A DNA stretch of 36,937 bases from Conidiobolus incongruus B7586 (lineage: Eukaryota; Entomophthoromycota; Entomophthoromycetes; Entomophthorales; Conidiobolaceae), in NCBI GenBank assembly GCA_000697335.1, contig JNEM01015209.1:1-36937 (forward strand), read 5' to 3'. This document shows, one piece after another, positions 1 through 10,700 of this stretch; the stretch's first letter is position 1, and every line of letters begins with the position of its first letter. The notes under the pieces are model-generated. The model worked only from the letters and a program-made list of their open reading frames with translations. It did no database searches and was not told where the DNA came from. A program made the translations under genes and the position numbers.

Positions 1-390
1 ATAATATTGATAAAAATATTCAATTGAGATTATAAAAAAATCTTATAAAAATGATAATGGAACAGGTTATTATATCAAATATATTCACTAATTTATAATC
101 TATATGATTATCATTACCTTAGATAATTAAAAAATATTTATATAAAGATTAAACTCTTATATATAGATTTAATATATTTAATAAAATATCAACTTTTTAT
201 CTTTAATAAAATACTATTATTTAAATATTCAAAGCTTACCATAAATATAGTAAAAAACTATAAATAATAAAAAAAATATTAATTTTAATATTGTATATTA
301 ATTTTTATTAAATATATATTAATATTTTTATTTAATTTTGATTTTAAAATTTTCTTATTACTTAATTTCTATATTAACATTAAAATTAAA
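1..390. other. AT-rich stretch without a recognisable gene
   Basis: This stretch is dominated by A/T runs. The dynamin relic that starts just downstream would need its P-loop and switch motifs here, but I find no match to them in any frame. Its upstream part is either lost or decayed beyond recognition. Confidence 0.6.
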
Positions 391-2091
391 AGAAATTATA
401 ATTTCAAAGTATACTGAACTGGACAATAAAATGATTTTGGGTGTATCCCTTTTAATATAAGCTTAGTTAGTTCTAGTGCTTTGAAGTTAGCAAGGGAGAT
501 ATATCTTCAATATGTAAGAGCTGTTGGATTGTTAGTTAAGTCCAATCTAATAAATAAAATTACTAGTGTAATGGATGTATTTGATATAAAAAAACTCCTC
601 TCAACTTAGGGTATATTCCAATCATCAATCGCAGCCAGAGTTATATTGATATCAATAAGAATATTCATTACTCTATAGAAAATGAAGGCAGCTTGTCTTT
701 GAAGCACCTGATGTATAGAGCATAAACCAAAAATATAATATCAAATTTTTTTCTCAAAAACTTAGTAAGTTATTAAAAAATCATATTCAAGGCTAGCTTC
801 CTCAGTTAAAAGAAGATACAATTAAACTGATCTCAGATTATAGAAACCAGATAGAAGCATTGGAAGTTTAAATTGAAGAAAATGGCAAATATATGAAAAC
901 CATTTTATCAGTAGTTAGAGAATTTTTGAAATTTAGATTATGATTAATAATTTTGCTCAACTCAAAGGTAAAACCGAAACCTCCACGTCTACTAAATTTT
1001 CATATACTTTCCAAAAATATACAGAAACAATGTATGTACAATTAATCTTTTCAAAATCATTAAAGAGTAAGATATTATTAAGGGTTTATATGATTATTCA
1101 GGTGAGTTTCCAGATCCATTTATGATCAAACAATCATTCGAAAATTTGATGAAAAAAGTGATTCAAATGTTGCAACCACCATAAATCAAAAGTGTTGATT
1201 TAATTTATCAACAGCTCAGCAATACTTTGAAAGACTTGATGGATGAAAAGGTAAATAAAAACTCTGCTAACTGATCTATTAACGTTACTACAGTCCTTTG
1301 ATGGGTCCAAAGATTTGAATCCAGAGTGTAAGAAATCCAGTCAAAGACTTGAAATTGAACTACAAAGACGAAATTATAGCATTATTTTACAACGTTATTT
1401 GAAGGTTTTCAATTTTTGTTAGTTAGCTCCAAGTTAGTTTATTTTAATACTAAACATGCAGAATTTACCACAAGGAAAGAGGCAATAAAACATCACCTTT
1501 TATTATTATTTCTAATAATTCTAATTTAAGCAATTTGTGGTATGCAAATGAAAAACTCTTTATTCAATGGACCTAATGGACATTATGAAAATGATTTTAC
1601 TAATGACAATCAATAGATCTTATATGGCGAATTAAATACTCCAGTATTTGAAATGAGTATTATTCAACCAAACAGCCACGGTACTTCCACTTCCAAACCA
1701 CATCCTTCCTTCTCTCTATCCATCCAGAATATGATAAAAAACTAACAAAATGAATAACTCGAACTTTAGAAAAATTGAAGAGAAAGACCAAACCAAATTA
1801 AAAGTGATGAAATTATTATTTTTGATCAATTTGAATATTTTGAAGTATTTGGATTCTGTAATGAAAATGATCATTTATGACTTAGTTTAAACTTTCAATA
1901 AACAGATAAATTCTAACTTAACCCAGTTAACCCACGATGATTTTTCCATGTATTACTTATTGAACAAAAATGGCAAGAATTTCGATAAAAGAAATTGTTT
2001 GATTAAATTGATTGAGGTAAAAAATAATGCAACAATTTTTAAATTCTTACTAATCAATCTGTATTTATTTTTGAATTCGCAGAATCTTTAA
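391..2091 (+). pseudogene. Decayed dynamin-family GTPase (Vps1/Dnm1-like), 5'-truncated
   Basis: Successive pieces in shifting frames follow the dynamin order. First is the late G domain, with a YTELDNKMILGV segment and then SSALKLAREI near 470-510, where dynamins have SDALKLAREVDP. Next is a segment like INRSQ.DIDINKNI near 625-670, then the middle/stalk domain (DPFMIKQSFENLMKKVIQML, about 1110-1180, and NTKHAEF near 1450). The GTPase effector domain follows (KVMKLLFLINLNILKYLDSV near 1800-1860, DKRNCLIKLIE near 1985-2016). Two introns still have GT-AG ends: 1251-1293, with a branch-like GCTAAC, and 2017-2082. The P-loop end is missing, and many stops and frame changes interrupt the rest. 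Intact relatives are roughly 700-800 residues and drive membrane fission of mitochondria, peroxisomes or vacuoles. Retained introns argue against a retrocopy. A working copy is presumably elsewhere (inference). Confidence 0.82.
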
Positions 2092-2444
2092 GGAGCAATA
2101 TGATTCAATATTATATAAAATATATTAATTAGATTATTTGAGATTTTAATCAATTTTTAATAATGTTTTTTCATTATAGTATGCGTGAAATTATTCCGAC
2201 TTGATTAATTTTTATATTTCTGATAAATTCATTGAATAAGGTATACAAATAATTAAATAATATTTTAATATTATTTAATATTGATATAACTAATTTGAAC
2301 GGAGATATTGAATTAAGGCAGATTATTCTAACTATTAAATTTTATACTTGAAAATATAAATTGATAAAATCTTTATTCTTGAATAAGTGACTATAATTTA
2401 GGTTAATTAAAATAAAAAAAAATCATTAATACCAAATTTTACCA

Positions 2445-3185
2445 ATTTTACCAATTTTCCATGCCAGATAAAATAACTAAATGAGCTTTACAATGACCCA
2501 AAATCAACAACTCTACCAAAAATTTAAAAGAAATAACCAAAGGTTTTGTAAAATAAGTTTATGTCTCTCTCCCAGTTTACTCCAAATAAATTACAATTAT
2601 ATCAAGGAGTCACATCAAAGTAACAGTCACTACAACTTTTACCAACATAGAACGGACTGTACTTGATACTGTTTTGTTCGCCAATTTGTAAATCAATCTC
2701 AAAATGCAAAGAGTCAAGAAAGTTTCTGATGCAATAGTTGAAGTAGTACTCACATTCTCGACAAATAATACCAAGAGTTTTTTAGTATTTGGTTCTAATT
2801 CAATATCAAATATAAAAAAATACATGGAAACCCACTTGAGCTAGAAAAAATCTATAAAATTTATCAAATAACAAATTCTCACCTACTATCTATGTGATAA
2901 CTATTGATAATAATTGGTAAAGCAGAGATAGGATTGAATGTAAAACATCCATGCAATTCCTCCCAACAATACAATAATTAATTAGTTGAGCATTTCAATT
3001 CTTGTAATAACCCCAGAGAATATAAAAATTCTCCAAAAACATGAAAAGATACAGAATCGTAACATGAGGAAGTATTTGATGATGAATAATTTTAAGGTTA
3101 AATGCATAAATACTGTTTCAAATACAATTATTACTAAGATTGATCAATTGATGATGCTTATATTATAGTCGTTGATCACTATCAT
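2445..3185 (-). pseudogene. Decayed paralogue of the 7TM gene at 4760-5497
   Basis: Read on the minus strand, the piece opens with ATG at 3185 and MIVINDYNISII, matching MITLTEYNLGII of the intact neighbour. It continues with LKLFIIKYFLML against LKIFNIKYFLML, then ASETFLTLCI...LANK and MLVKVVVTVT against ASETFLTFCI...LANK and MLIKVVITVT. In the best block (about 2610-2825) roughly half of the residues agree. At least two in-frame stops (TGA after MIVINDYNISIIN, TAA after IEMLN) and frame changes around 2830-2990 and 2480-2600 break it. It lies about 1.6 kb from the intact copy in the same orientation, which suggests a tandem duplication followed by loss of one copy. Its biochemical role is unknown, as for the intact copy. 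Confidence 0.85.
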
Positions 3186-4759
3186 TTGTATAATTAAATT
3201 GTTAGAATGTAAAGATGTTAAAAACAAGGTGAGTTTATATACTAGTAGATAAAATATATATCAAGTGTTCTATATATACAAATATATATATACCATCATA
3301 GTAAATACAACACAATATGTGTACCAATCAAATGTTGATTGAGTTTTATGATCAAACAAGAGTTCAGTTTGTAACAAAATAGAATCAAGATACAGAAATT
3401 TCCATTGAAAAGTACAGATAATTTGAATTTAATTAAATATCCTAACCCAATATTACTTTCACCGTTGATAATATAATATAAATATAAAGCTGTAAGACAA
3501 TTATGAAAATTAGCTTGAATAAAGCTTTACATTACAATTGAAATAGCTTGGGTTATTTTTTTTCTACAATTAATATTAAGTTTTTGATTAAAAATTATTA
3601 TTTGGATGGAATCAAACTAATATCACTCAATGAATATAGTTCCAATATAATTGTCTATTTGCTAAATCAATTACCAAATTTTATAATTTAAAATTTTTAA
3701 TTATTTATATATATTAACTCTAGATAAACTGAATTTGTGTAAATATATATATAAATAAGAATATATTGTTGCTAAATTTGGTGAAATTAACAAGATTTTG
3801 TAGAGATTTTTATTTGATATAACTAGGAAAAAAATATTATAAAACCTATTCTTAATTTTGAATAATTAATTCATTTTATTCAATAATTTACTTAAAATTA
3901 TTAATATTCATGTATAAATTTTTTTTATCTTCTATCTTTATTAATACTCAATTCATTTATGATAAATAATCTACATTTAATCAACTTCACCCAAAATTAA
4001 AATTATTTTAAATTAATTAACACCAAAATTTTTAATATTATATTTTTTAATTAAAAAATTTAAAAATAATCTCAATTAATATATTGACTAATAATCTTTA
4101 CAAAGTTATCCTATAAATCCTTGAAATGATTACACCATATTTATTTTGATAAATGATTTTTTATCATTATACACAAAATCCCTCTGCATATTGGTATTGT
4201 GATCAGTTCACAATAGTACTATCATTAGTGCATATTTACATCCAAATATAGATTATATTTTAAAAAATTTTAATATCAATTTATTGAATATAAACTTTGT
4301 TTAAAATCTCTCTTTGTTCGATACTATTTAAATTTATAATGAAATTAATTAAAGAATAAAGTTACGTGAATTGAAATTATAGCTTGAATATATTGTCAAT
4401 AAAAAAATTTTTAAGATTAATGTTTACTGATTAAGCACACTCATTTTATGCTCTCCAAGTTTCCCTCTCAACTCTATTTGGCATATCTAGTATGAATCTA
4501 ACTGAAAATTTTGATTTCACAAAATATATATCAGGTATATTGAATTTTGAGACTACATATAAAGTAATGTGTAAGTCCAAAAATTATTTATATAATAAAG
4601 TCCTTGTATTCCAATATTTTGTGAAGAGATTTTAAATCATCAGACAATGTAGTATTCAACAAAAAACATATTGATAATCAATGAAATTAACTAAATTATT
4701 TATAAGTATTAAAAATTTCTTTTATATTTTTTATTTACGAATAATTGTAATATATCTAA
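3186..4759. other. Spacer between the two 7TM copies; no supported gene
   Basis: AT-rich sequence. Two weak protein-like stretches can be seen: a broken + frame from the ATG near 3318 (MCTNQMLIEFYDQT) to about 3560, and an open + frame of roughly 65 codons around 4440-4635 without a clear start. Neither resembles a family I know, and both could be chance or residue of an old gene. Confidence 0.4.
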
Positions 4760-5497
4760 TTACCAATTCGCGATTCCAGACAACACAAATAGTTGAGTTT
4801 TACAATGTCCCAAGATTAAAAGTTCAATTAAAAATTTGAAAGAAATAATTATAGGTTTAGTAAAATATGCTTTACTCTCCCTTCCACTATAGTCTAAAAA
4901 GATCACAATTGCATCCAATAACCACATGAAAGTAACAGTAATCACTACTTTAATTAACATGAAGCGAATTGGACCCGCCATAGATTTATTAGCCAGCCTC
5001 AGAACCATGGCAAATATACAAAATGTCAAAAAGGTTTCAGAAGCGACCGTTGACGTAACACTGATATTCTCCAAAATAACTACTAATAGATCCTTGGTCT
5101 CAGGCTTTAATCTGAGGTTAAAGCAGAAAAATACAATAAATGAAACTTGAGCAAGAAAATTGATGAAATTGACGATGTAGCAAAAAATAACTTGCCATTT
5201 TTGCAACAGATTTTGATAGTAACTGGTTAAGAAAAAGAGATAGGATTGTGTGTAAAAGACCCAAGTGATGGCACCCAGCAACGCATAATCGATGGAATTG
5301 AACATTTCCACCTGTTTAATAACTCCTGAATATATGAAGATAGTCCAAAATGCCGAAAATATACAGAATAGCAACATGAGGAAATATTTGATATTAAAGA
5401 TTTTTAACGCATAGTACATAAATATAGATTCGATAGTTATAACCGCTAGGATGGATAAATATATAATTCCCAAATTGTATTCAGTAAGAGTTATCAT
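4760..5497 (-). CDS. Seven-helix membrane protein of unknown function
   Basis: A single uninterrupted frame of 245 codons starts at an ATG at 5497 and ends in TAA. Hydrophobic segments lie near residues 9-28, 38-57, 68-92, 104-126, 138-164, 178-200 and 212-236, giving seven likely membrane spans with short loops and almost no extramembrane domain. I see no DRY, NPxxY or other motif that ties it to a named receptor class. Early-diverging fungi carry large, fast-evolving 7TM families, and a receptor-like role is possible but unproven. A decayed paralogue lies downstream on the same strand at 2445-3185. The conservation shared by the two (SETFLT, LANK, ML.KVV.TVT) shows that the frame is a real protein family. 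No intron is needed. The first in-frame ATG is used as the start. Confidence 0.8.
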   Translation of the reverse strand: MITLTEYNLGIIYLSILAVITIESIFMYYALKIFNIKYFLMLLFCIFSAFWTIFIYSGVIKQVEMFNSIDYALLGAITWVFYTQSYLFFLTSYYQNLLQKWQVIFCYIVNFINFLAQVSFIVFFCFNLRLKPETKDLLVVILENISVTSTVASETFLTFCIFAMVLRLANKSMAGPIRFMLIKVVITVTFMWLLDAIVIFLDYSGRESKAYFTKPIIISFKFLIELLILGHCKTQLFVLSGIANW

Positions 5498-6719
5498 ATT
5501 ATTAAAGATAAAAAGTTATACTAATATATTTTCAGTCAAAGTTTAAGAAGACCAAAATAAGAGAATAATTAAAATTACGAATTTCTGTGAATATTTTTCA
5601 ACTAATTTGAAACCTAATTTACTTTCAAACACCAAGATCCCAAATAGTTACAATAGCCATTTTTGTTTTAGATTAAAGATCAATTTTTGGTTATTTGATT
5701 TTGAAATTTCAACAATAATAAAATATTTTTAATATTGATATATAAGAGAATAATACAACTGTTTTAGACTAGATAAAATATAATACTAGAATTTTACTGG
5801 TCAAAAAGAAAGTCAAAATAACACTATTCTCTAAAGCTAATTAAGCTTATTTAACAATTGTAATAAAATATTTTATTTTTAAAAATGAATATATTTTTTT
5901 GAATTTCCAATATTTAGAGAATTTTTTAAAAATATAATTATTCACTATTAACAAATGATTAACGACTATAATTAAACATTTTAATAATTTAAATTTTTAA
6001 ATTTCAATTCTTCAATATATTAGTAGTTAATTCTTTTAATTCAATCTGATTGAAATTAATATAGAAATAATATTTCAATATATTTGGAATTTATTGATTC
6101 AAAAATTTTCTCCGATTTAATTAAATAGATTGTAAATTAATTTTTAAATTTTGAATTTAAATAATTTAAAATAAATTCAATAAATGAATTTTGTTTTTGA
6201 ATTTCACTAAATTATTAATTTTTATATTTTTTTTAGAAACTGATTATATTCTCAAATCAATTATTACAAATGAATAATTAAGAAATTTATATAAACTGAG
6301 TAAATATTAACATGAATATATGGTGTATTTTCAAATTATGATATCTAGTTCAGAATTGACATAAAAGACATATATTAAATTTATATTGAATTATTATAAG
6401 TTACGAAAATACTAAAACAATTTTATTATATTTGTTATTACAATACTTATCAATCTGAATCAAAACGAGCATATATGCATATTTAGATTGATTAGAAAAT
6501 CATTATCCGAATAGTTGGATTCAACTGACATGTTTATCATTTGAATTGGAAAGAAAATCAAATTAAACATTGTTTTGATTCAATTATCTTATGGAAATTC
6601 AAAAATCCAAAATCAAATATTAATAACTGAAAAACTTATTAATTTATATTGAATTTCAATAATTAAAAACAATTGATTCGTCTATAATTTTACAATATTA
6701 AATTTATTAGTTATAAAAT
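5498..6719. other. Intergenic AT-rich stretch, nothing recognised
   Basis: This lies between the 7TM gene start and the 3' end of MPDU1. It is A/T homopolymer-rich, with stops in all frames at short intervals. It should hold the promoter of the 7TM gene, but no specific element can be named. Confidence 0.6.
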
Positions 6720-7517
6720 TTATTGTAATTTTTTAGACTTCTTATCTTTCTTATCTCCTCCAACCTTAGTAGATGATTGCCCAACAGTGGGTTTCTTATT
6801 CCAATAATAAATCATCTGACCAGCCAAAATAGTATTCATAGTGAGAGCCAACAAAAAACTGATAAGGATAACTTTATCATCAACCTCTTGAAGCGTGGTA
6901 AAAACACGTGCCAAAGTTCCAAAGAAGTAATTAAACACTGTAAAAGCTGACAATTGTCCAGTGTGACCATTTCTATAGTTGGTCAAAATTTGAGGCACCC
7001 TAGAAAACAAAATAATAGGAATTGTAGCACTTTGGAGCACTGTTAATAAGTTCATATCGACAAAGCCAGAACCATTCAAAAAGTAATAAAAACCACCACA
7101 AACTGCACCAACCCATAAAGTACCCAGCAAATTGTTAGTGTAAACTTGAATTAATGTCAAAATAATTAGATTTTGAAAAGTGATTAGCAAAGTTTCTCCC
7201 CAAGTACTGAAAGGGTTAGCATTACGCAAATTATAACTGATGGTGACTAAATAACTCAAAGTTTCAAGACTGTAACTGAAGAAACTGATGCCTTCGACAC
7301 TTTGTCTGCTTACTATTTTTAGGATTTGGGGGATTTTGACTATTGAACCACCGACTACAATACCTAGACCAAGTGCTTTGGAAATAGCTAATTTGAGACA
7401 TGGTACATTGGTAATATTGAGATTTTCAATTAATTTAGAGTAGCACTTTTCCCCAATTAAACTGATTGCTGGTTGTCTTAGGAAGTTTGGGAGATTGATA
7501 ATTGGTTTAGTTGTCAT
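6720..7517 (-). CDS. MPDU1: Mannose-P-dolichol utilization defect 1 protein (MPDU1/Lec35)
   Basis: A 265-residue, intronless frame reads from ATG at 7517 to TAA. It has the two PQ-loop repeats of the family: KIPQI at residues 61-65 and RVPQI at 173-177. Also present are the family features STWGE at 104-108 and TGQLS at 186-190, separated by hydrophobic helices. Human MPDU1 is of similar length (247). The protein is an ER membrane factor required for use of dolichol-phosphate-mannose and dolichol-phosphate-glucose as donors in N-glycan, GPI and O-mannose synthesis; its exact molecular action is debated. The C-terminus is lysine-rich and ends KKLQ, which fits a KKXX ER-retrieval signal. DPM3, from the same pathway, lies 7.4 kb away on the same strand. 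S. cerevisiae lacks this gene. The family assignment is firm. Confidence 0.95.
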   Translation of the reverse strand: MTTKPIINLPNFLRQPAISLIGEKCYSKLIENLNITNVPCLKLAISKALGLGIVVGGSIVKIPQILKIVSRQSVEGISFFSYSLETLSYLVTISYNLRNANPFSTWGETLLITFQNLIILTLIQVYTNNLLGTLWVGAVCGGFYYFLNGSGFVDMNLLTVLQSATIPIILFSRVPQILTNYRNGHTGQLSAFTVFNYFFGTLARVFTTLQEVDDKVILISFLLALTMNTILAGQMIYYWNKKPTVGQSSTKVGGDKKDKKSKKLQ

Positions 7518-7749
7518 TATTGTATTAATATTTTATTTTTATTAATAATTTATTAATTAACAACTTAATCGTTGAAAATCATCAGGAATTCAAATACTTT
7601 TAAATTATATAAAATATAATTATGGGATTTGAAAAATCTGATATTATTATTGTTGTGTTCAACTTTGATTTGTCCAACTAAAGTCAATTAAACAGTCAAT
7701 TAACACAACTAAAAAATCTGATTAACAAAATTTTATTAATTCTATCTAA

Positions 7750-10700
7750 TTATTCTAAGCTAATTAAATAATTCGAAGTCCATTGTCTATTTGCCAAATC
7801 TCCATCATTCTCAACAATTAAATTAAAAATTAGAGGATGTAACTTATTTTGATTATTAATCAATACCAATTGGTTCAAAATATCTTTAGCACTTATTTTC
7901 AAAAACTGGTCGTCAAATTGGTTTTTCAATATTAATTTCAATTCGAGTGACAACTGAGTTAATATTAAAAACATATTATCAATTGATGATGTTCCCAATG
8001 GACCAAAATCCTAAGCAATAATTAATAAACAAATACCACAAATAAATATAAGAAATTACCTGATGATTCCATTCTCCATAACCTTCGACAAATTGCTGAA
8101 CCAATTGTAACCGATTGTTTAGTTTCTCCATTTGATTGTCAAAAATATTTACATTGTATTGGGATTGTAATTTGGAAAGACAATAATAACTTAACTGTAC
8201 TAATTTTAGGGGTTCGAGGTACTGATTGGGTGGTTCTACTTCGAACAAACTGCGAGTATTGTAGTTCTTAATTTGGGCTTCGGCCAATTCTAAGAAACAT
8301 TTAATCATTAACATACAAATGTTAAATAATATAAATTACCTAATTGTTTTCGTCCAAACCAAATCTTTTGTAATAACCAAGCATGTAACTCGGTACAATC
8401 TTGGAATTTTTGAATGACAACTTCCAAAAATAATTCTTGGACTTTGTCATGATGATAATTCTCCTAAAAAGGTGTTAAGATTGGATAGTATGAATGATAT
8501 TATAGAGTTACTTGAATGAGTTGCTTGCGATAGAGAATATCTGCAATATCGCTACGGATATCTTCGTCATCATCCTAAAATCTCATAAATAATTCAATTC
8601 AATCAAAGTACGCAGAATCTTTACCTGTAGCAAATTTACCACACCCTGTACCAATTCTACCACCTGATTACCAGCACCAAAATTGAAAAATTCTCGAATA
8701 TCGAATTGATCCAAAGCTTTGACAACTCCAAATCTCAGATCAAGTTCTTGTTCAGGTTGACTTAAAGTGTGTACCAACTCTCCAAATGTCTTGAGTGATT
8801 CATGTAAATTGAATGTGGGGTCAATAATAGAATCATGGAAATAATGAGTAAGTAGGGATCCCATTAAACGTAGGGAAATTGCTCTTAGGGACATGGGGGA
8901 ATTGGGCTGGACACGTAAGGTGCACCACTGCCAGATTGTTGAGATGGCATCAGGGAAATTTAGGATCGAGGTGGTTACAGAGGAATCGAAAGGATTGGAA
9001 AAGTTGTCTAACAGTAGCTTGAGTAATTCGACTTGGTAAATATGCGTAACTTTTCTAGGGATTTCGAAGATGTGATCGATTAACATGGAGCGATAGTTAT
9101 CCAATTCACCTCTAATACCCTATATTAATATCAATGTTATAATCAATAGTATCAATATTACCTATTCTGAATTTGTTGCCAAGCCAACAATCTAACGTCT
9201 TGGAGATCGTCATCTAACCACTTCTCTAAAGGCACATTGCTAAACTGAATTAATGGCTCCTTCAAAGCTAAAGCATTAATCTTGGGAATTTGATCAACTT
9301 CAACTGACAAATCATTAGTTTGAATCAAACCCTTCATCAAATTGTATTCATTTTTAATAACATTCAACAAATTTTCATCTAAAATATAATTAACTAAATT
9401 ATAATAAAAAATTAGGGAATTATTTACGTTGATGTATATTATCAATTCCTAACCATTCTCGGGTACCAAAAACTTTCAAAATAATTTTCAACAGTAGACC
9501 TCTAGTAATAGTACAAGGATTTTGACTGGTGGCCCATTCACTTATAGTCTGCAAACTTTGACTCAATTTTAAAATAAAATCTAAAACAAAATTAACATCA
9601 GTTGTTTCAGAAATATTGGAAATTACCTTTAACAATTGACGGAGAATTCGAATTTACAAACATTGAAAAATTGAGATCGAGGCCATGATAAATTTGTAAG
9701 AGAGTTCCATGCAATTGATTTTGATTTTGCACTTTGGAAACATTGGTCAAAATGTCTAGAATGTGGTCTGGGAATTGGGAACCCGATAGCAATGGAGCTA
9801 ATGCTTTGGCACTCATCTCGCGAATCTAAAACTAAATTAGTAATGGAATGAATTAAGAAATTTAAATATACCTTGAATACACGACTCTTAGCGCATTTCA
9901 TCACGAGGTGTTTGAACCCTGATAAACTGTTGTCCCCGTCCATGACACTGGGGGATAGTCTAGTTAAAAGGGTGAGGATTGGGTAAAGACCTTCGGGCAC
10001 GCCGTAAAGTCCACTTTCCAACTTGTCAACTACTTCCTGCAGAGCGTTGACAAGATAGGGAAGGAGGTAGGGATAGCGACCGAAGAATTCGCGACCAGTG
10101 ATGCGATTTACGGCGTCGTGTTCGTCTCTCGTACGTTTGGAGCCGAATGTGCGATTCAAAAGAGCTGTGAATAACATGATGCTACTGTTGCGAATACCCC
10201 ACTCCTTGGAGCCGAAGCCGTCAATTGCCAGCTGGTAGCTCTGCTCGGTGTGCGTGCCCGAAATAATGGGTCCAAGTTTGGCATCCGTCAACAAGAATTT
10301 GAGGACGTTGATCGCGTGGATGCGGTGGACGGTGTCGCGGGTGTCGTCCTTAGCCCACGCAATCAAACTGTCGAGGGTAGCTCCTACCTCGTTGCCGCCA
10401 TCGCCCACCTCGACGAAACTGTTGAGTACGGCTAAAATACCAAGTGGGAGACCACCCGATCTGCGCGTGCCCTCTAGGTCAGGGCAGTTCACCTGGCGAA
10501 TGTGGCCACTGAGCCATTGGTTCACAATATTGGTCAAATTGCCCTGCTTCGAATGCAATAATCGGATATTCAGCTTCAAGTAGTTGGGGTACACCGACGA
10601 GAATGCGCCCCTGTGCCTCAAGTTGTTGAACATGCGCTGGAACTGGGCCCCAGATTGGATGAGCTGGGCATGACTCAACAATCCATTGGCGTTGACATCA

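Noticed and set aside
940-1125. Independent 61-residue protein
   Set aside because: It falls inside the stalk region of the dynamin relic and is a frame fragment of it.
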